A stretch of 64,000 bases of DNA, from positions 20,155-84,154 of the forward strand of contig NZ_BJVJ01000020.1 of assembly GCF_007989085.1 (NCBI RefSeq), read 5' to 3'. Source of the stretch: Pseudonocardia sulfidoxydans NBRC 16205. Lineage in GTDB: Bacteria > Actinomycetota > Actinomycetes > Mycobacteriales > Pseudonocardiaceae. Made by a program: the position numbers and the translations under genes. The notes under the pieces were generated by a model. It did no database searches. It saw only the letters and a program-made list of their open reading frames with translations, and was not told the DNA's origin. Position 1 is the first letter of the stretch. The number at the start of each line of letters is the position of its first letter. Of the stretch, positions 18,011 to 27,300 are shown in pieces.

Positions 18011-19524
18011 CCGCGGGGAAGCCGCTCCCCGCAAGCCCGTGGCCGGCCCTGTGGGCGATGGTCATCGGGTTCTTCATGATCCTGGTGGACTCGACGATCG
18101 TGTCCGTCGCGACGCCGGCGATCATGTCCGACCTGGGCGCCGACGTGGACGCGGTCGTCTGGGTCACGAGCGCGTACCTGCTGGCCTACGCGGTACCGCT
18201 GTTGATCACGGGCCGCCTCGGTGACCGGTTCGGACCGGGCCGGGTCTACCTGGTCGGCCTCACGATCTTCACGCTGGCGTCGCTGTGGTGCGGGCTCACG
18301 GGCTCGATCGGCATGCTGGTCGCGGCCCGGGTGGTGCAGGGCATCGGCGCCTCGCTGATGACGCCGCAGACGATGGCGGTCATCACCCGGACGTTCCAGG
18401 CCGAGACCCGGGGCCGGGCGATGAGCCTGTGGGGTGCGGTCGCCGGCGTCGCGACGCTGGTGGGCCCGATCCTGGGCGGTGTCCTGGTCGACGGCCTGGG
18501 CTGGGAGTGGATCTTCTTCATCAACGTGCCCGTCGGCGTCATCGCGTTCGTGTTCGCGGTGCGGCTGGTCCCTGCGCTGGAGACGCACGTCCACAAGTTC
18601 GACATCGTCGGCGTCGTGCTCAGCGCGATCGGCATGTTCCTGCTGGTCTTCGGGCTGCAGGAGGGCCAGGCCTACGACTGGGGCACGATCGCGGGTCCCG
18701 TCTCGGTGTGGTCGCTGATCATCGCGGGCGTCGTCGTCATGGGGGTGTTCCTGTGGTGGCAGGCGCGCACCAGGAGCGAGCCGCTGGTGACGCTCGCGCT
18801 GTTCCGCGACCGCAACTTCAGCCTGGCCAACGTCGCGATCACGACGGTCGGTTTCGCGATCACCGCGATGGCGTTCCCGCTGATGTTCTACGCGCAGGGC
18901 GTGATGGGTCTGTCGCCGACGCGGTCGGCGCTGCTGCTGGTGCCGATGGCCGTGATCTCCGGGGTGCTCGCCCTGTGGGTGGGCCGCAAGACCGACCAGG
19001 TGCACCCGCGCTGGCTCGCGGGCTTCGGGATGGTGTGCTTCGCCGCGTCGCTGTTCTGGGCGGGTGCGATCCTGCGGCCGGGGCTGCCGGTGTGGGAGCT
19101 GCTGCTGCCGATCGCCCTGCTCGGCGTCGCCAACGGGTTCATCTGGGCGCCGATCGCCACGACGGCGACCCGCAACCTCCCGATGTCGAACGCGGGCAGC
19201 GGCGCGGGCATCTACAACACGACGCGGCAGGTCGGCGCGGTGCTCGGCTCCGCGGCGATCGCGACGTTGATGGCCTCCCGCATCGCGGCCAACCTGCCCG
19301 CTGCCGCCGGTGGCGCAGGTGGGGGCAGCGCCGAGGCGGGTGTCGCGGCGCTGCCGCCCGCGTTGCACGAGGGCTTCGCCACCGCGATGGGGCAGTCGCT
19401 GTACCTGCCGGCGGCGGTGCTGCTGATCGGGTTGGTCGCGGTCGCGTCGTTCGCGATGCCGCGGCACCTGGCGGCGCGGCGGGCCGCGGCGGCCGAGCCC
19501 GACCCGGCGCCGGCGCCCGCCTGA
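18007..19524 (+). CDS. DHA2-family MFS multidrug exporter (EmrB/QacA type)
   Basis: This proton-driven efflux pump has 14 membrane spans. The 505-residue product carries the motif C-like and subfamily signatures VDSTIVSVATPAIMSDLGA, LLITGRLGDRFGPGRVYL (motif A), RVVQGIGASLMTPQTMAVI and GPILGGVLVDGLGWEWIFF. The second half includes SNAGSGAGIYNTTRQVGAVLG. The GTG at 18007 overlaps the padR stop (GTGA) and has GGAGGA six bases upstream. A GTG at 17986 with AAGGAG is nearly as good. Its substrate is unknown, and the overlap with padR indicates a single regulated unit. Confidence 0.93.
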   Translation: MTAGKPLPASPWPALWAMVIGFFMILVDSTIVSVATPAIMSDLGADVDAVVWVTSAYLLAYAVPLLITGRLGDRFGPGRVYLVGLTIFTLASLWCGLTGSIGMLVAARVVQGIGASLMTPQTMAVITRTFQAETRGRAMSLWGAVAGVATLVGPILGGVLVDGLGWEWIFFINVPVGVIAFVFAVRLVPALETHVHKFDIVGVVLSAIGMFLLVFGLQEGQAYDWGTIAGPVSVWSLIIAGVVVMGVFLWWQARTRSEPLVTLALFRDRNFSLANVAITTVGFAITAMAFPLMFYAQGVMGLSPTRSALLLVPMAVISGVLALWVGRKTDQVHPRWLAGFGMVCFAASLFWAGAILRPGLPVWELLLPIALLGVANGFIWAPIATTATRNLPMSNAGSGAGIYNTTRQVGAVLGSAAIATLMASRIAANLPAAAGGAGGGSAEAGVAALPPALHEGFATAMGQSLYLPAAVLLIGLVAVASFAMPRHLAARRAAAAEPDPAPAPA

Positions 19525-19616
19525 ACCCCGGTGGGGCGCGCCGGTCCGCGCGTGTCGCACGCGAGCCCGGCGCGTGCCGCACCCGGCGTCCACGGACGGT
19601 CGCGCGCTCGGGCACG

Positions 19617-19622
19617 TAGTGT
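19617..19622 (+). promoter_or_regulatory. Candidate -10 of ispE
   Basis: TAGTGT is followed by six bases and the ispE GTG, the leaderless arrangement. An own promoter makes sense because ispE is separated here from rpfB-rsmA by the padR-MFS insertion. Confidence 0.45.
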
Positions 19623-19628
19623 TGTCAG

Positions 19629-20600
19629 GTGCTCGCCGCCGTCCCCGTCCCGGTCACCGTGCGTGTCCCCGGGAAGATCAACCTGCATCTCGCCGTCGGC
19701 GACGTGCGCGACGACGGCTACCACGAGCTGGTCACCGTGTTCCACGCCGTGAGCCTGTTCGACGAGGTCACGGTCGCGACGTCGGATGTCCCGGGCGTCG
19801 AGGTCACCGGTGACACCGCGGCCGAGGTCCCCACCGACGCCACCAACCTCGCGTGGAAGGCCGTCGAGCTGCTGGGCCGGCATGCGGACCACGACACCGA
19901 CGTGAAGGTCGTGCTGCGCAAGGGCATCCCTGTCGCGGGCGGTATGGCGGGCGGCAGCGCCGACGCCGCCGGCACCCTCGTCGCACTCGCCGGGCTGTGG
20001 AAGCTGGACCTCACCCGCGAGGAGCTGGCCGTCATGGCCGCCGAGCTGGGCAGCGACGTCACGTTCGCGCTGCACGGCGGGACGGCCGTCGGCACCGGGC
20101 GGGGGGAGCGCATCGTGCCGGTCCTGTCGCGGCACCCGCAGCACTGGGTGATCGCGCTCGCACGGCAGGGCCTGTCCACGCCGACGGTGTTCGCCGAGCT
20201 GGACCGGCTGCGCGCCGCGTCGGAGACCGAGTCCCCGGTCCGCGCCGTCGAGCCCGTCCTGGAAGCGCTCGCCGGGGGCGACCCCCGCCAGCTCGCGTTG
20301 TCGCTGGGCAACGACCTGCAGGCCGCCGCCGTGAGCCTCGCCCCCGATCTGCGCCGCACCTTGCGCGCCGGCGTCTCCGCGGGCGCGCTGGCGGGGCTGG
20401 TGTCCGGGTCGGGGCCCACCTGCGCGTTCCTGTGCGACAGCGCCGACTCCGCGGTGGAGGTCGCCGCCGAGCTGGCCGGTGCGGGGGTGTGCCGGACCGT
20501 CCGTGTCGCCCACGGGCCCGTCCCCGGGGCCCGGATCGTCGACGAGAACGAGCCGCCGTCGGGCCCCCCGACCGGCTCCTGGCCGAAAGTGCGTGCCTGA
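19629..20600 (+). CDS. ispE: 4-(cytidine 5'-diphospho)-2-C-methyl-D-erythritol kinase
   Basis: IspE phosphorylates the 2-hydroxyl of CDP-methylerythritol in the non-mevalonate isoprenoid pathway. The 323-residue GHMP kinase shows [22 protein letters not shown] at the N-terminus, the ATP-binding [18 protein letters not shown] near residues 98-116, and [19 protein letters not shown] near the C-terminus. It is the last member of the conserved metG-to-ispE order. Its stop overlaps the ATG of the ABC-F gene by one base. Confidence 0.96.
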   Translation: MLAAVPVPVTVRVPGKINLHLAVGDVRDDGYHELVTVFHAVSLFDEVTVATSDVPGVEVTGDTAAEVPTDATNLAWKAVELLGRHADHDTDVKVVLRKGIPVAGGMAGGSADAAGTLVALAGLWKLDLTREELAVMAAELGSDVTFALHGGTAVGTGRGERIVPVLSRHPQHWVIALARQGLSTPTVFAELDRLRAASETESPVRAVEPVLEALAGGDPRQLALSLGNDLQAAAVSLAPDLRRTLRAGVSAGALAGLVSGSGPTCAFLCDSADSAVEVAAELAGAGVCRTVRVAHGPVPGARIVDENEPPSGPPTGSWPKVRA

Positions 20601-22393
20601 TGCCCCCGGTTCGGCAGAACCTGGTCAACCTCGAGTCCGTCACCGCCCACGTCCCCGGCGACGCCTCGCGCGTCCTGCTGAACTCCGTGTCGCTGGGCGT
20701 GGAGCGCGGCGAGCGGATCGGCGTCGTCGGCCTCAACGGCGGCGGCAAGACCACGCTGCTCGACATCCTCGCCGGGCGCCGGCAGCCGCAGTCGGGGCGG
20801 ATCAGCCGCGTCGGCGGGCTCAAGCTGTCCCACCTGGCGCAGGGCGATCCGCTGCCCGCGGGCGCGAGGATTCGCGACGTCGTGCTCGCCGACTACGGCG
20901 CCGAGCACGAGTGGGCGTCCGACCCGCGGGTGCGCGACGTCCTCACCGGGCTCGGCGTCACCGACCTCGACCGCACCGTCGACGGGCTGTCCGGCGGCGA
21001 GAAGCGCCGCGTCGGGCTCGCGGCCACGCTCATCGGCGAGCCCGACCTCGTCGTCCTCGACGAGCCGACCAACCATCTCGACGTCGAGGGCGTCGGCTGG
21101 CTGGCCCGGCACCTCATCGGGCGGCGCTGCGGCGTCGTCGTCGTGACGCACGACCGCTGGTTCCTCGACGCCGTGTGCACCCGGACGTGGGAGGTCGCGA
21201 ACGGCAACGTCGAGAGCTACCTCGGCGGCTACGCGGACTGGGTCTACGCCCGCGCCGAACGCACCCGGCAGGCCGACGCGGCCGAGGCCCGGCGGCAGAA
21301 CATGGCGCGCAAGGAACTGGCGTGGCTGCGCCGTGGCGCCCCGGCGCGGACGTCGAAGCCGCGGTTCCGCATCGAGGCCGCCGAGGCCCTGATCGCCGAC
21401 GTGCCGCCGCCGCGTAACTCCGTCGAACTGCTCGGCTTCGCGACGAACCGCCTGGGCCGCACCGTCCTCGAGCTGGAGGACGCCACCGTGCGGATCGGCG
21501 ACCGCACGCTGCTCGACGACGTCACCTGGCGGCTCGGGCCGGGCGATCGGATCGGGATCGTCGGCGTCAACGGCTCCGGCAAGACGACGCTGCTGCGCTC
21601 CCTCACCGGTGAACGCCCGCTCGACGGCGGCAAGCGGGTCCAGGGCACCACCGTCCAGCTGGCGGAGCTCACCCAGGAGATCGTCGACCTGCCCCGCGAG
21701 ATGCGGGTGCTCGAGGCGACGGAGGACGTCGCCAAGTTCGTGCGGCTCGGGAAGCTGGAGCTGTCGGCGTCGTCGGTGCTGGAACGGCTCGGTTTCCCCG
21801 CCGCGCGGCAGTGGACGCCCGTCGGGCAGCTGTCCGGTGGTGAGCGGCGCCGGTTGCAGCTGACGCGGCTGCTCATGGCCGAGCCCAACGTCCTGCTGCT
21901 CGACGAACCCACCAACGACCTCGACGTCGACACCCTGTCCAACCTCGAGGACCTGCTCGACGGCTGGCCGGGCACGCTGATCGTCGTCAGTCACGACCGC
22001 TACCTGGTGGAGCGGGTGTGCGACACCGTCGTCGCCCTGTTCGGCGACGGCCGCATCACGCACCTGCCCGGCGGGATCGAGGAGTACCTGCAGCGTCGGG
22101 CTGCGTCGGGCGACGCCGTCGCCGCGATCGCGATGACCGGCTCCGGTGCGGCGAAGGCCGCTCCGGCGGTGTCCGCCGCCGACCAGCGCGCCGCCCGCAA
22201 GGAGGCCTCGCGGCTGGAGCGGAAGATGGAGTCGTTGTCGGCCAAGGAGTCCCAGCTCCACGACGCCCTCGCGGCCGCGGCCACCGACCCCGCGAAACTG
22301 ATGGAGCTCGGCGCGCAGCTCAAGGCCGTCACCGCGGAACGTGAGGCCGTCGAGCTGGAGTGGCTGGCCGCCGCGGAGCTCGCCGAGTCGTAG
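20600..22393 (+). CDS. ABC-F family ATPase (Uup-like)
   Basis: This soluble protein has two ABC ATPase domains and no membrane spans. ABC-F proteins act on the ribosome as translation factors or give antibiotic protection. The 597-residue chain has Walker A GLNGGGKTTL (about residue 47) and signature LSGGEKRRVGLA with DEPTNHLDVE. A linker follows that contains the positively charged RKELAWLRRGAPARTSKPRFR. The second domain has GVNGSGKTTL, LSGGERRRLQLTRLL and DEPTNDLDVD. The C-terminal 75 residues are a probable coiled coil (ARKEASRLERKMESL), as in Uup. Translation is coupled to ispE (TGATG). A family I palindrome begins 5 bp after the stop. Confidence 0.92.
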   Translation: MPPVRQNLVNLESVTAHVPGDASRVLLNSVSLGVERGERIGVVGLNGGGKTTLLDILAGRRQPQSGRISRVGGLKLSHLAQGDPLPAGARIRDVVLADYGAEHEWASDPRVRDVLTGLGVTDLDRTVDGLSGGEKRRVGLAATLIGEPDLVVLDEPTNHLDVEGVGWLARHLIGRRCGVVVVTHDRWFLDAVCTRTWEVANGNVESYLGGYADWVYARAERTRQADAAEARRQNMARKELAWLRRGAPARTSKPRFRIEAAEALIADVPPPRNSVELLGFATNRLGRTVLELEDATVRIGDRTLLDDVTWRLGPGDRIGIVGVNGSGKTTLLRSLTGERPLDGGKRVQGTTVQLAELTQEIVDLPREMRVLEATEDVAKFVRLGKLELSASSVLERLGFPAARQWTPVGQLSGGERRRLQLTRLLMAEPNVLLLDEPTNDLDVDTLSNLEDLLDGWPGTLIVVSHDRYLVERVCDTVVALFGDGRITHLPGGIEEYLQRRAASGDAVAAIAMTGSGAAKAAPAVSAADQRAARKEASRLERKMESLSAKESQLHDALAAAATDPAKLMELGAQLKAVTAEREAVELEWLAAAELAES

Positions 22394-22397
22394 CCCT

Positions 22398-22437
22398 GTG
22401 AGTGGCGATAGTCGCTATAGCGACTATCGCCGCTCAC
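22398..22437. repeat. Palindromic repeat family I, copy 2
   Basis: GTGAGTGGCGATAGTCGC - TATA - GCGACTATCGCCGCTCAC is palindromic with one mismatch, and symmetry extends to CCTGTGAG/CTCACAGG at 22395-22440. It lies directly downstream of the ABC-F stop and upstream of the heptamer array of the next operon. Confidence 0.93.
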
Positions 22438-22450
22438 AGGCTGGTGTGGT

Positions 22451-22526
22451 GTCACCGTGACGTCAGCGGTCGGCTGAAGTGGTGTCAGCGTCGTGTCAGC
22501 GCGGCGTCAGCGGTGGGGATCAGAGT
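22451..22526 (+). promoter_or_regulatory. 11-bp-periodic heptamer array before the ABC exporter, SARP-type site
   Basis: GTCAGCG occurs at 22462, 22484, 22495 and 22506, and GTCACCG at 22451. All are in exact 11-bp register; only the 22473 position is degenerate. The last heptamer ends 8 bp before CAGAGT (22521-22526), a candidate -10 that lies 7 bp before the ATG. Direct heptamers spaced by one helical turn, with the last one 8 bp from the -10, are the described architecture of SARP-activated promoters. A SARP gene is 1.8 kb away. Confidence 0.65.
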
Positions 22527-22533
22527 CCTCCCC

Positions 22534-23511
22534 ATGGACACCGTCATTCACGTCGAGGGGCTCGAGAAGTCCTTCGGCACTACGAAGGCCCTCGCCGGGG
22601 TCGACCTGACCGCCCGGCGCGGCACGGTGCTGGGCCTGCTCGGCCCCAACGGTTCGGGCAAGACCACGACCGTCCGCGTCCTCGCCACCCTGCTGCGCCC
22701 CGACGCCGGCCGGGCCACGATCCTCGGGCACGACGTCGTCGCCGAACCCGCGGCCGTCCGCGCCCGCATCGGCCTCACCGGCCAGTACGCGGCCGTCGAC
22801 GAGGCCCTCTCCGGCACCGACAACCTGATGCTCATCGCCCGGCTGCTCGACATGCCGCGCCGCGCCGCCCGCGTGCGGGCCGCGGAGCTCATCGAGCGCT
22901 TCGGGCTGGCCGACGCCGCCACGCGCCGCGTCCGCACCTACTCCGGCGGCATGCGCCGCCGGCTCGACCTGGCGGCCAGCCTCATCGGCCGCCCCGACGT
23001 CCTGTTCCTCGACGAACCCACCACCGGGCTCGACCCGCGGCACCGCAACGAGGTGCTCGACCAGGTCCGCGCCCTCGCCGCCGACGGCGTCACCGTGCTG
23101 CTCACGACGCAGTACCTGGAGGAGGCCGACCAGCTCGCCGACGACCTCGTCGTCATCGACACCGGTCGGGTCATCGCGAGCGGCACCCCGGCGTCGCTCA
23201 AGGCCGACGTCGGCGGGCAGCGGTTGCACGTGCGCCCGTTGCACCGCACCGACATCCCGGCGGTCTCGACGATCCTCGCCGGGCTCACCGACGAGGCCCC
23301 GGTCGTCGACGCGTCCGGTGAGCTGACCGTCGCCGCGCACGAACCGGGCCTGCTGCATGTCGCGGGCGGCCGGTTCGACGAGGCCGGGCTCGCCATCGCC
23401 GAGCTCGGGCTGCGCTTGCCGAGCCTCGACGACGTCTTCATGACCCTGACCGGCCGCACGGCGGAGGACGCCGAGAAGCAGGCCACGACCGACGAGGAGG
23501 TGGCGGCATGA
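22534..23511 (+). CDS. ABC exporter ATP-binding protein (DrrA-like)
   Basis: This is the ATPase of a two-gene drug-type ABC exporter. The 325-residue protein has Walker A LLGPNGSGKTTTVRVLATL, a Q-loop GLTGQYAAVDEALSG, the signature TYSGGMRRRLDLAASL and Walker B VLFLDEPTTGLDPRHRNEV. The C-terminal extension of the DrrA family (about residues 225-325) contains PSLDDVFMTLTGRTAED. The ATG at 22534 lies 7 bp after a candidate -10, so the mRNA is probably leaderless. A frame extending upstream has no family similarity. The gene overlaps the permease gene by 4 nt. The upstream heptamers suggest activation by the SARP-like regulator. Confidence 0.93.
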   Translation: MDTVIHVEGLEKSFGTTKALAGVDLTARRGTVLGLLGPNGSGKTTTVRVLATLLRPDAGRATILGHDVVAEPAAVRARIGLTGQYAAVDEALSGTDNLMLIARLLDMPRRAARVRAAELIERFGLADAATRRVRTYSGGMRRRLDLAASLIGRPDVLFLDEPTTGLDPRHRNEVLDQVRALAADGVTVLLTTQYLEEADQLADDLVVIDTGRVIASGTPASLKADVGGQRLHVRPLHRTDIPAVSTILAGLTDEAPVVDASGELTVAAHEPGLLHVAGGRFDEAGLAIAELGLRLPSLDDVFMTLTGRTAEDAEKQATTDEEVAA

Positions 23512-24344
23512 CCACCACTGCTGTCGCACCCGGAACGACGCCCCGCCCGCCCATGCCGATACCCGACATCGAACGCAGCAGACACGGGCCGTCCACGATC
23601 CGCCACGGCCTCACGCTCGCGTGGCGTGGCGTCGTCAAGACGATCCACTCGCCCGAAGCCCTGATCGACGTGACGCTGCAGCCGGTCATCTTCCTGCTGC
23701 TGTTCGTCTACGTCTTCGGCGGCGCGATCGCCGGCAACACCACCGAGTACCTGCAGTTCGCGCTGCCCGGCGTGCTGGTGCAGACCGTGGTGTTCGCGTC
23801 CGCGGGCACCGGCGTCGGGCTCGCGGAGGACCTGCACACCGGCATCTTCGACCGGTTCCGCAGCCTCCCGATCTCCCGGTCGGCACCGCTCGTCGGCGCG
23901 ATCATGGCCGACCTGGTGCGCTACCTGACCTCCGGCGTGATCATGCTGGTTCTCGGCACGATCCTCGGCTTCCGGATGCACACCAACCCGCTCAACGTGA
24001 TCGCGGCGATGGGCCTGGTCATGGTGTTCGCCTTCGCCCTGTGCTGGGTGTTCACCGCGCTCGCGATGCTCGTCCGCCAGCCCCGCTCCGTGCAGGGCAT
24101 CGGCGCGATGATCATGCTGCCGCTGACCTTCGGCAGCAACGTGTTCGTCCCGTCGGACTCGATGCCCGGCTGGCTGCAGGCGTTCGTGAACGTCAACCCG
24201 GTCTCGAAGGTCGCCGACGCCGTCCGCGGCCTGCTCACCGGCGGTCCCGTCGCGGCCGCGGCCACGACGGCGCTGATCGCCGCCGCCGTCGTCGTCGCCG
24301 TGTTCGCGCCGATCGCGGTGACGCTCTACCGCAAGCGCGCCTGA
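23508..24344 (+). CDS. ABC exporter permease (DrrB-like, ABC-2 type)
   Basis: This membrane partner of the preceding ATPase has 278 residues and about six membrane spans. It shows the ABC-2 features LIDVTLQPVIFLLLFVYVFGG near residue 48, the cytoplasmic EDLHTGIFDRFRSLPISRSAPLVG, and the late FGSNVFVPSDSMPGWLQAFVNVNPVSKVADAVR. The last resembles the daunorubicin resistance protein DrrB. Its ATG overlaps the ATPase stop (ATGA). The 3' end overlaps the end of the convergent SARP-like gene by 19 bp. The substrate is unknown. Confidence 0.92.
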   Translation: MTTTAVAPGTTPRPPMPIPDIERSRHGPSTIRHGLTLAWRGVVKTIHSPEALIDVTLQPVIFLLLFVYVFGGAIAGNTTEYLQFALPGVLVQTVVFASAGTGVGLAEDLHTGIFDRFRSLPISRSAPLVGAIMADLVRYLTSGVIMLVLGTILGFRMHTNPLNVIAAMGLVMVFAFALCWVFTALAMLVRQPRSVQGIGAMIMLPLTFGSNVFVPSDSMPGWLQAFVNVNPVSKVADAVRGLLTGGPVAAAATTALIAAAVVVAVFAPIAVTLYRKRA

Positions 24345-27300
24345 TCCGTCCTCGACGACACGGTCCGCACGAGGTCCCGGACGGCTGCGAGGCCGTCGGG
24401 ACGGGGGAGGCCCCGGCCCCGCCGCAGCGCATCGTCCGCCGCGGCGGGGCCGAGGGCGTCCCGCACCCCGTCGACGACCGCGACGACGTCGGGGTTGCCG
24501 TGGTCGAGCGTGCCGCGCTGGGCCAGCGCGACCCCGAGCATCAGCCCCGCGGCGTCGGCGTCGCCACGGGTCAGTGCGAACTGCGCGCCGTACTCGACGA
24601 CGAGCGCCGCGACCGGGCCGTCGTGGCTCGCGATCGCCTCGTCGAGGGCGCGATCGAGGGAGGCCGCGGCCGCGTCGACGTCCCCGGCCGCGACCTCGAC
24701 CCGGTACCGCACGATCTCGACGAGGGCCCGCCGCTGCTCGCGGGCCAGCCCGTGCCCGGCGTCGCGTTCGGCCGCCGCGAGGTGCCGGCGCGCCGCGGTG
24801 AGGTTGCCCGCCACGCGTTCGATGTCGGCGAGCGCCGCCCGCGCCATCGTCTGCACGCCGAAGGGGCCCGACGCGATGTCGGCGGCGCTCTCGGCGAGCT
24901 CCCGGGCCCGGACGGGATCGCCGCGCCGCAGGCACAGCCCGGCCTGCTGCAGCATGAACTGCGGCAGGTCGTCGTCGTTGCCCAGCTCGGTGGCCAGTGC
25001 GAGGGCCTCGTCGTAGGCCGCGGCGGCGGCGTCGAGGTTGCCGGCCAGGTCCTCCAGCTCGCCCAGCGTCCCGATCGTCATGCCCAGCCCGAAGCGGTCC
25101 CCGGTCGTCGTGAACAGCTCGTGCGCGGTCCGGACGAGGCGTCGCTGCAGCTCGATGTCGCCGTCGTTCTCCGCGAGCTGCGCCCGCACCTGGGTGGCGA
25201 ACGCGCGAACCCACGGATCGTCCGACGTCACGGACACCTCCTCGAGCAACGTCGGGTCACCGGTGAACGCCCGGCCCAGCGGCGCGACGAGCTGCAGCGC
25301 GGGATGGCGCGGTTCGGGTGTGGCCGCGGCGGCGGTGACGGCCTCGTCGAGGCGGGCGACGGCCGCGTCGACGTCACCGCGCGCGACGAAGGTCAGCAGC
25401 AGGTAGGCCAGTGTGCGGGCGGCGACGGCCGGTAGATCCGGAGGGGGCAGCGCCACGGCCTCCGCGACCCAGGTGATCGACTCCTCGTAGCGGCCGCGGA
25501 TGAACCACGACCATCCCATGGCGGCGACGATCCGGTGCGCGGTCGCGCCGTCGCCGCGGTTCACGGCCCTGCGCAGCGCCACGGCGATGTTGTCGTTCTC
25601 GGCGCGCAGCGGCACGAGCCAGCGCAGCTGGTCGGCGCCGCGCAGGTGCGGTTCGGACGTCTCGGCCAGGTCGACGACCCAGGCGGCGTGCGCGGCGACG
25701 ACCGCGTCGGCCTCGCCGGCCTCGGCGAGCCGCTCGGCGGCGTAGTCGCGGATCGTCTCCAGGAGCCGGTACCGCGTCGGGTCCGGGCCACCGGACGGCA
25801 CCGCCACGACCAGTGACTTGTCGACGAGTGCTGCCAGCAGGTCGAACGCGTCGGCCGGGTCGGGGCCGCCCGCGCCGGCGCAGACCCGTTCGACGGTCGC
25901 CGCCGTCGCGCCGCCCGCGAAGACCCCCATGCGGCGCAACAGGATCCGCTCGGGCTCGACCAGCAGGTCCCAGCTCCAGTCGACGACGGCGCGCAACGTC
26001 TGGTGCCGCGGCAACGCGGTGCGGGCGCCGGAGGTGAGTAGCCGGAAGCGGTCGTCGAGACGCGCGGCGATCTCGGTGAGCGACAACGTCCGCAGCCGGG
26101 CCGCGGCGAGCTCCAGGGGCAGCGGCTGACCGTCGAGGCGCGCGCAGATCTCGGCGACGACGGGTTGGGTCGTCGTGTCCACGACGAACCCGGGGGCGAC
26201 GGCGGCGGCGCGGTCGGCGAACAGTCGGACCGCGGCGGCGGTGTCGAGCGGCTCGACGGGGTGCAGCACCTCACCGGGCACGGCCAGCGGCTCACGGCTG
26301 GTCGCCAGGACCCGCAGCCGCGGCGCCGCCTCGAGCATCCGCTGGGTGAGCACCGCGACGTCGTCGACGAGGTGTTCGCAGTTGTCCAGCACCAGCACGA
26401 CGTCGCGGTCCCCGAGTGCGGTCAACAGCCGGCCGGTGAGGTCGGGCGGACCGTCGTCAGGGTTGCGCATCATCAGCTCCGGCTCGCCGACGGCCGCCAG
26501 CACCGTGCCGGGGAGCTGCTCGGCACCGGTGAGCGGCGCGAGCTCGGCGACCGGCGCCTCGGCGCGGCCGTCGACGATCTCCCTGGCCAGCCGGGTCTTC
26601 CCCGCTCCGCCCGGACCGAGCAGCGTCACGAGCCGGGCGGTGCTCAGCAGGCTGCGCACCCGGCCGACGTCGGCGTCGCGACCCACGAAGCTGGTGAGTG
26701 CGACGGACCTGTGCACCGGCTCCTTGCGGGCAGGGGCCGGCGCGGGCGTCCCGCGCAGCACGTCGAGCCGGGCTCTCGCCAGCTCCGGGCCGGGGTCGAC
26801 GCCCAGCTCGCCCGCCAGCCGCTCCCGCGTCCGGTCGAGCACGGCGAGCGCGTCGGCCTGCCGGCCCGTCGCGTGCAGCCCGCGGGCCAGCACTACCGCG
26901 GCGCTCTCCCGCAACGGCTGCGCCGCAAGGAGATCGCTGACCGCATCGAGACCTGCACCGGGGTCGCCCGCGACAAGGCCCAGTGCGGCGCGCGTCTCGA
27001 CGGCCACCGCCCGCTGCTCCTCCAGCCGTGCCGCGACGGCGTCGGCGAACGGGAGCCGGCGCACGTCGGCCAGCGCCGGTCCGCGCCAGAGCCCGAGCGC
27101 CTCCTCCAACGCCGACGCCGCGACCGCCGCGTCGGTGCCCGCCCTCGCGGTCGCGACGAGGTGGCCGAACCGCCCGGCGTCGACGGCATCGGGGGCGAGG
27201 TCGAGCAGGTAGCCGCCCTGGACGGTCACCACCAGCCGCGCGCCGAGCGCCCGCCGCAGCCGCGACACCAGCGACTGCAACGCGTTGGCCACCGCGTCCG

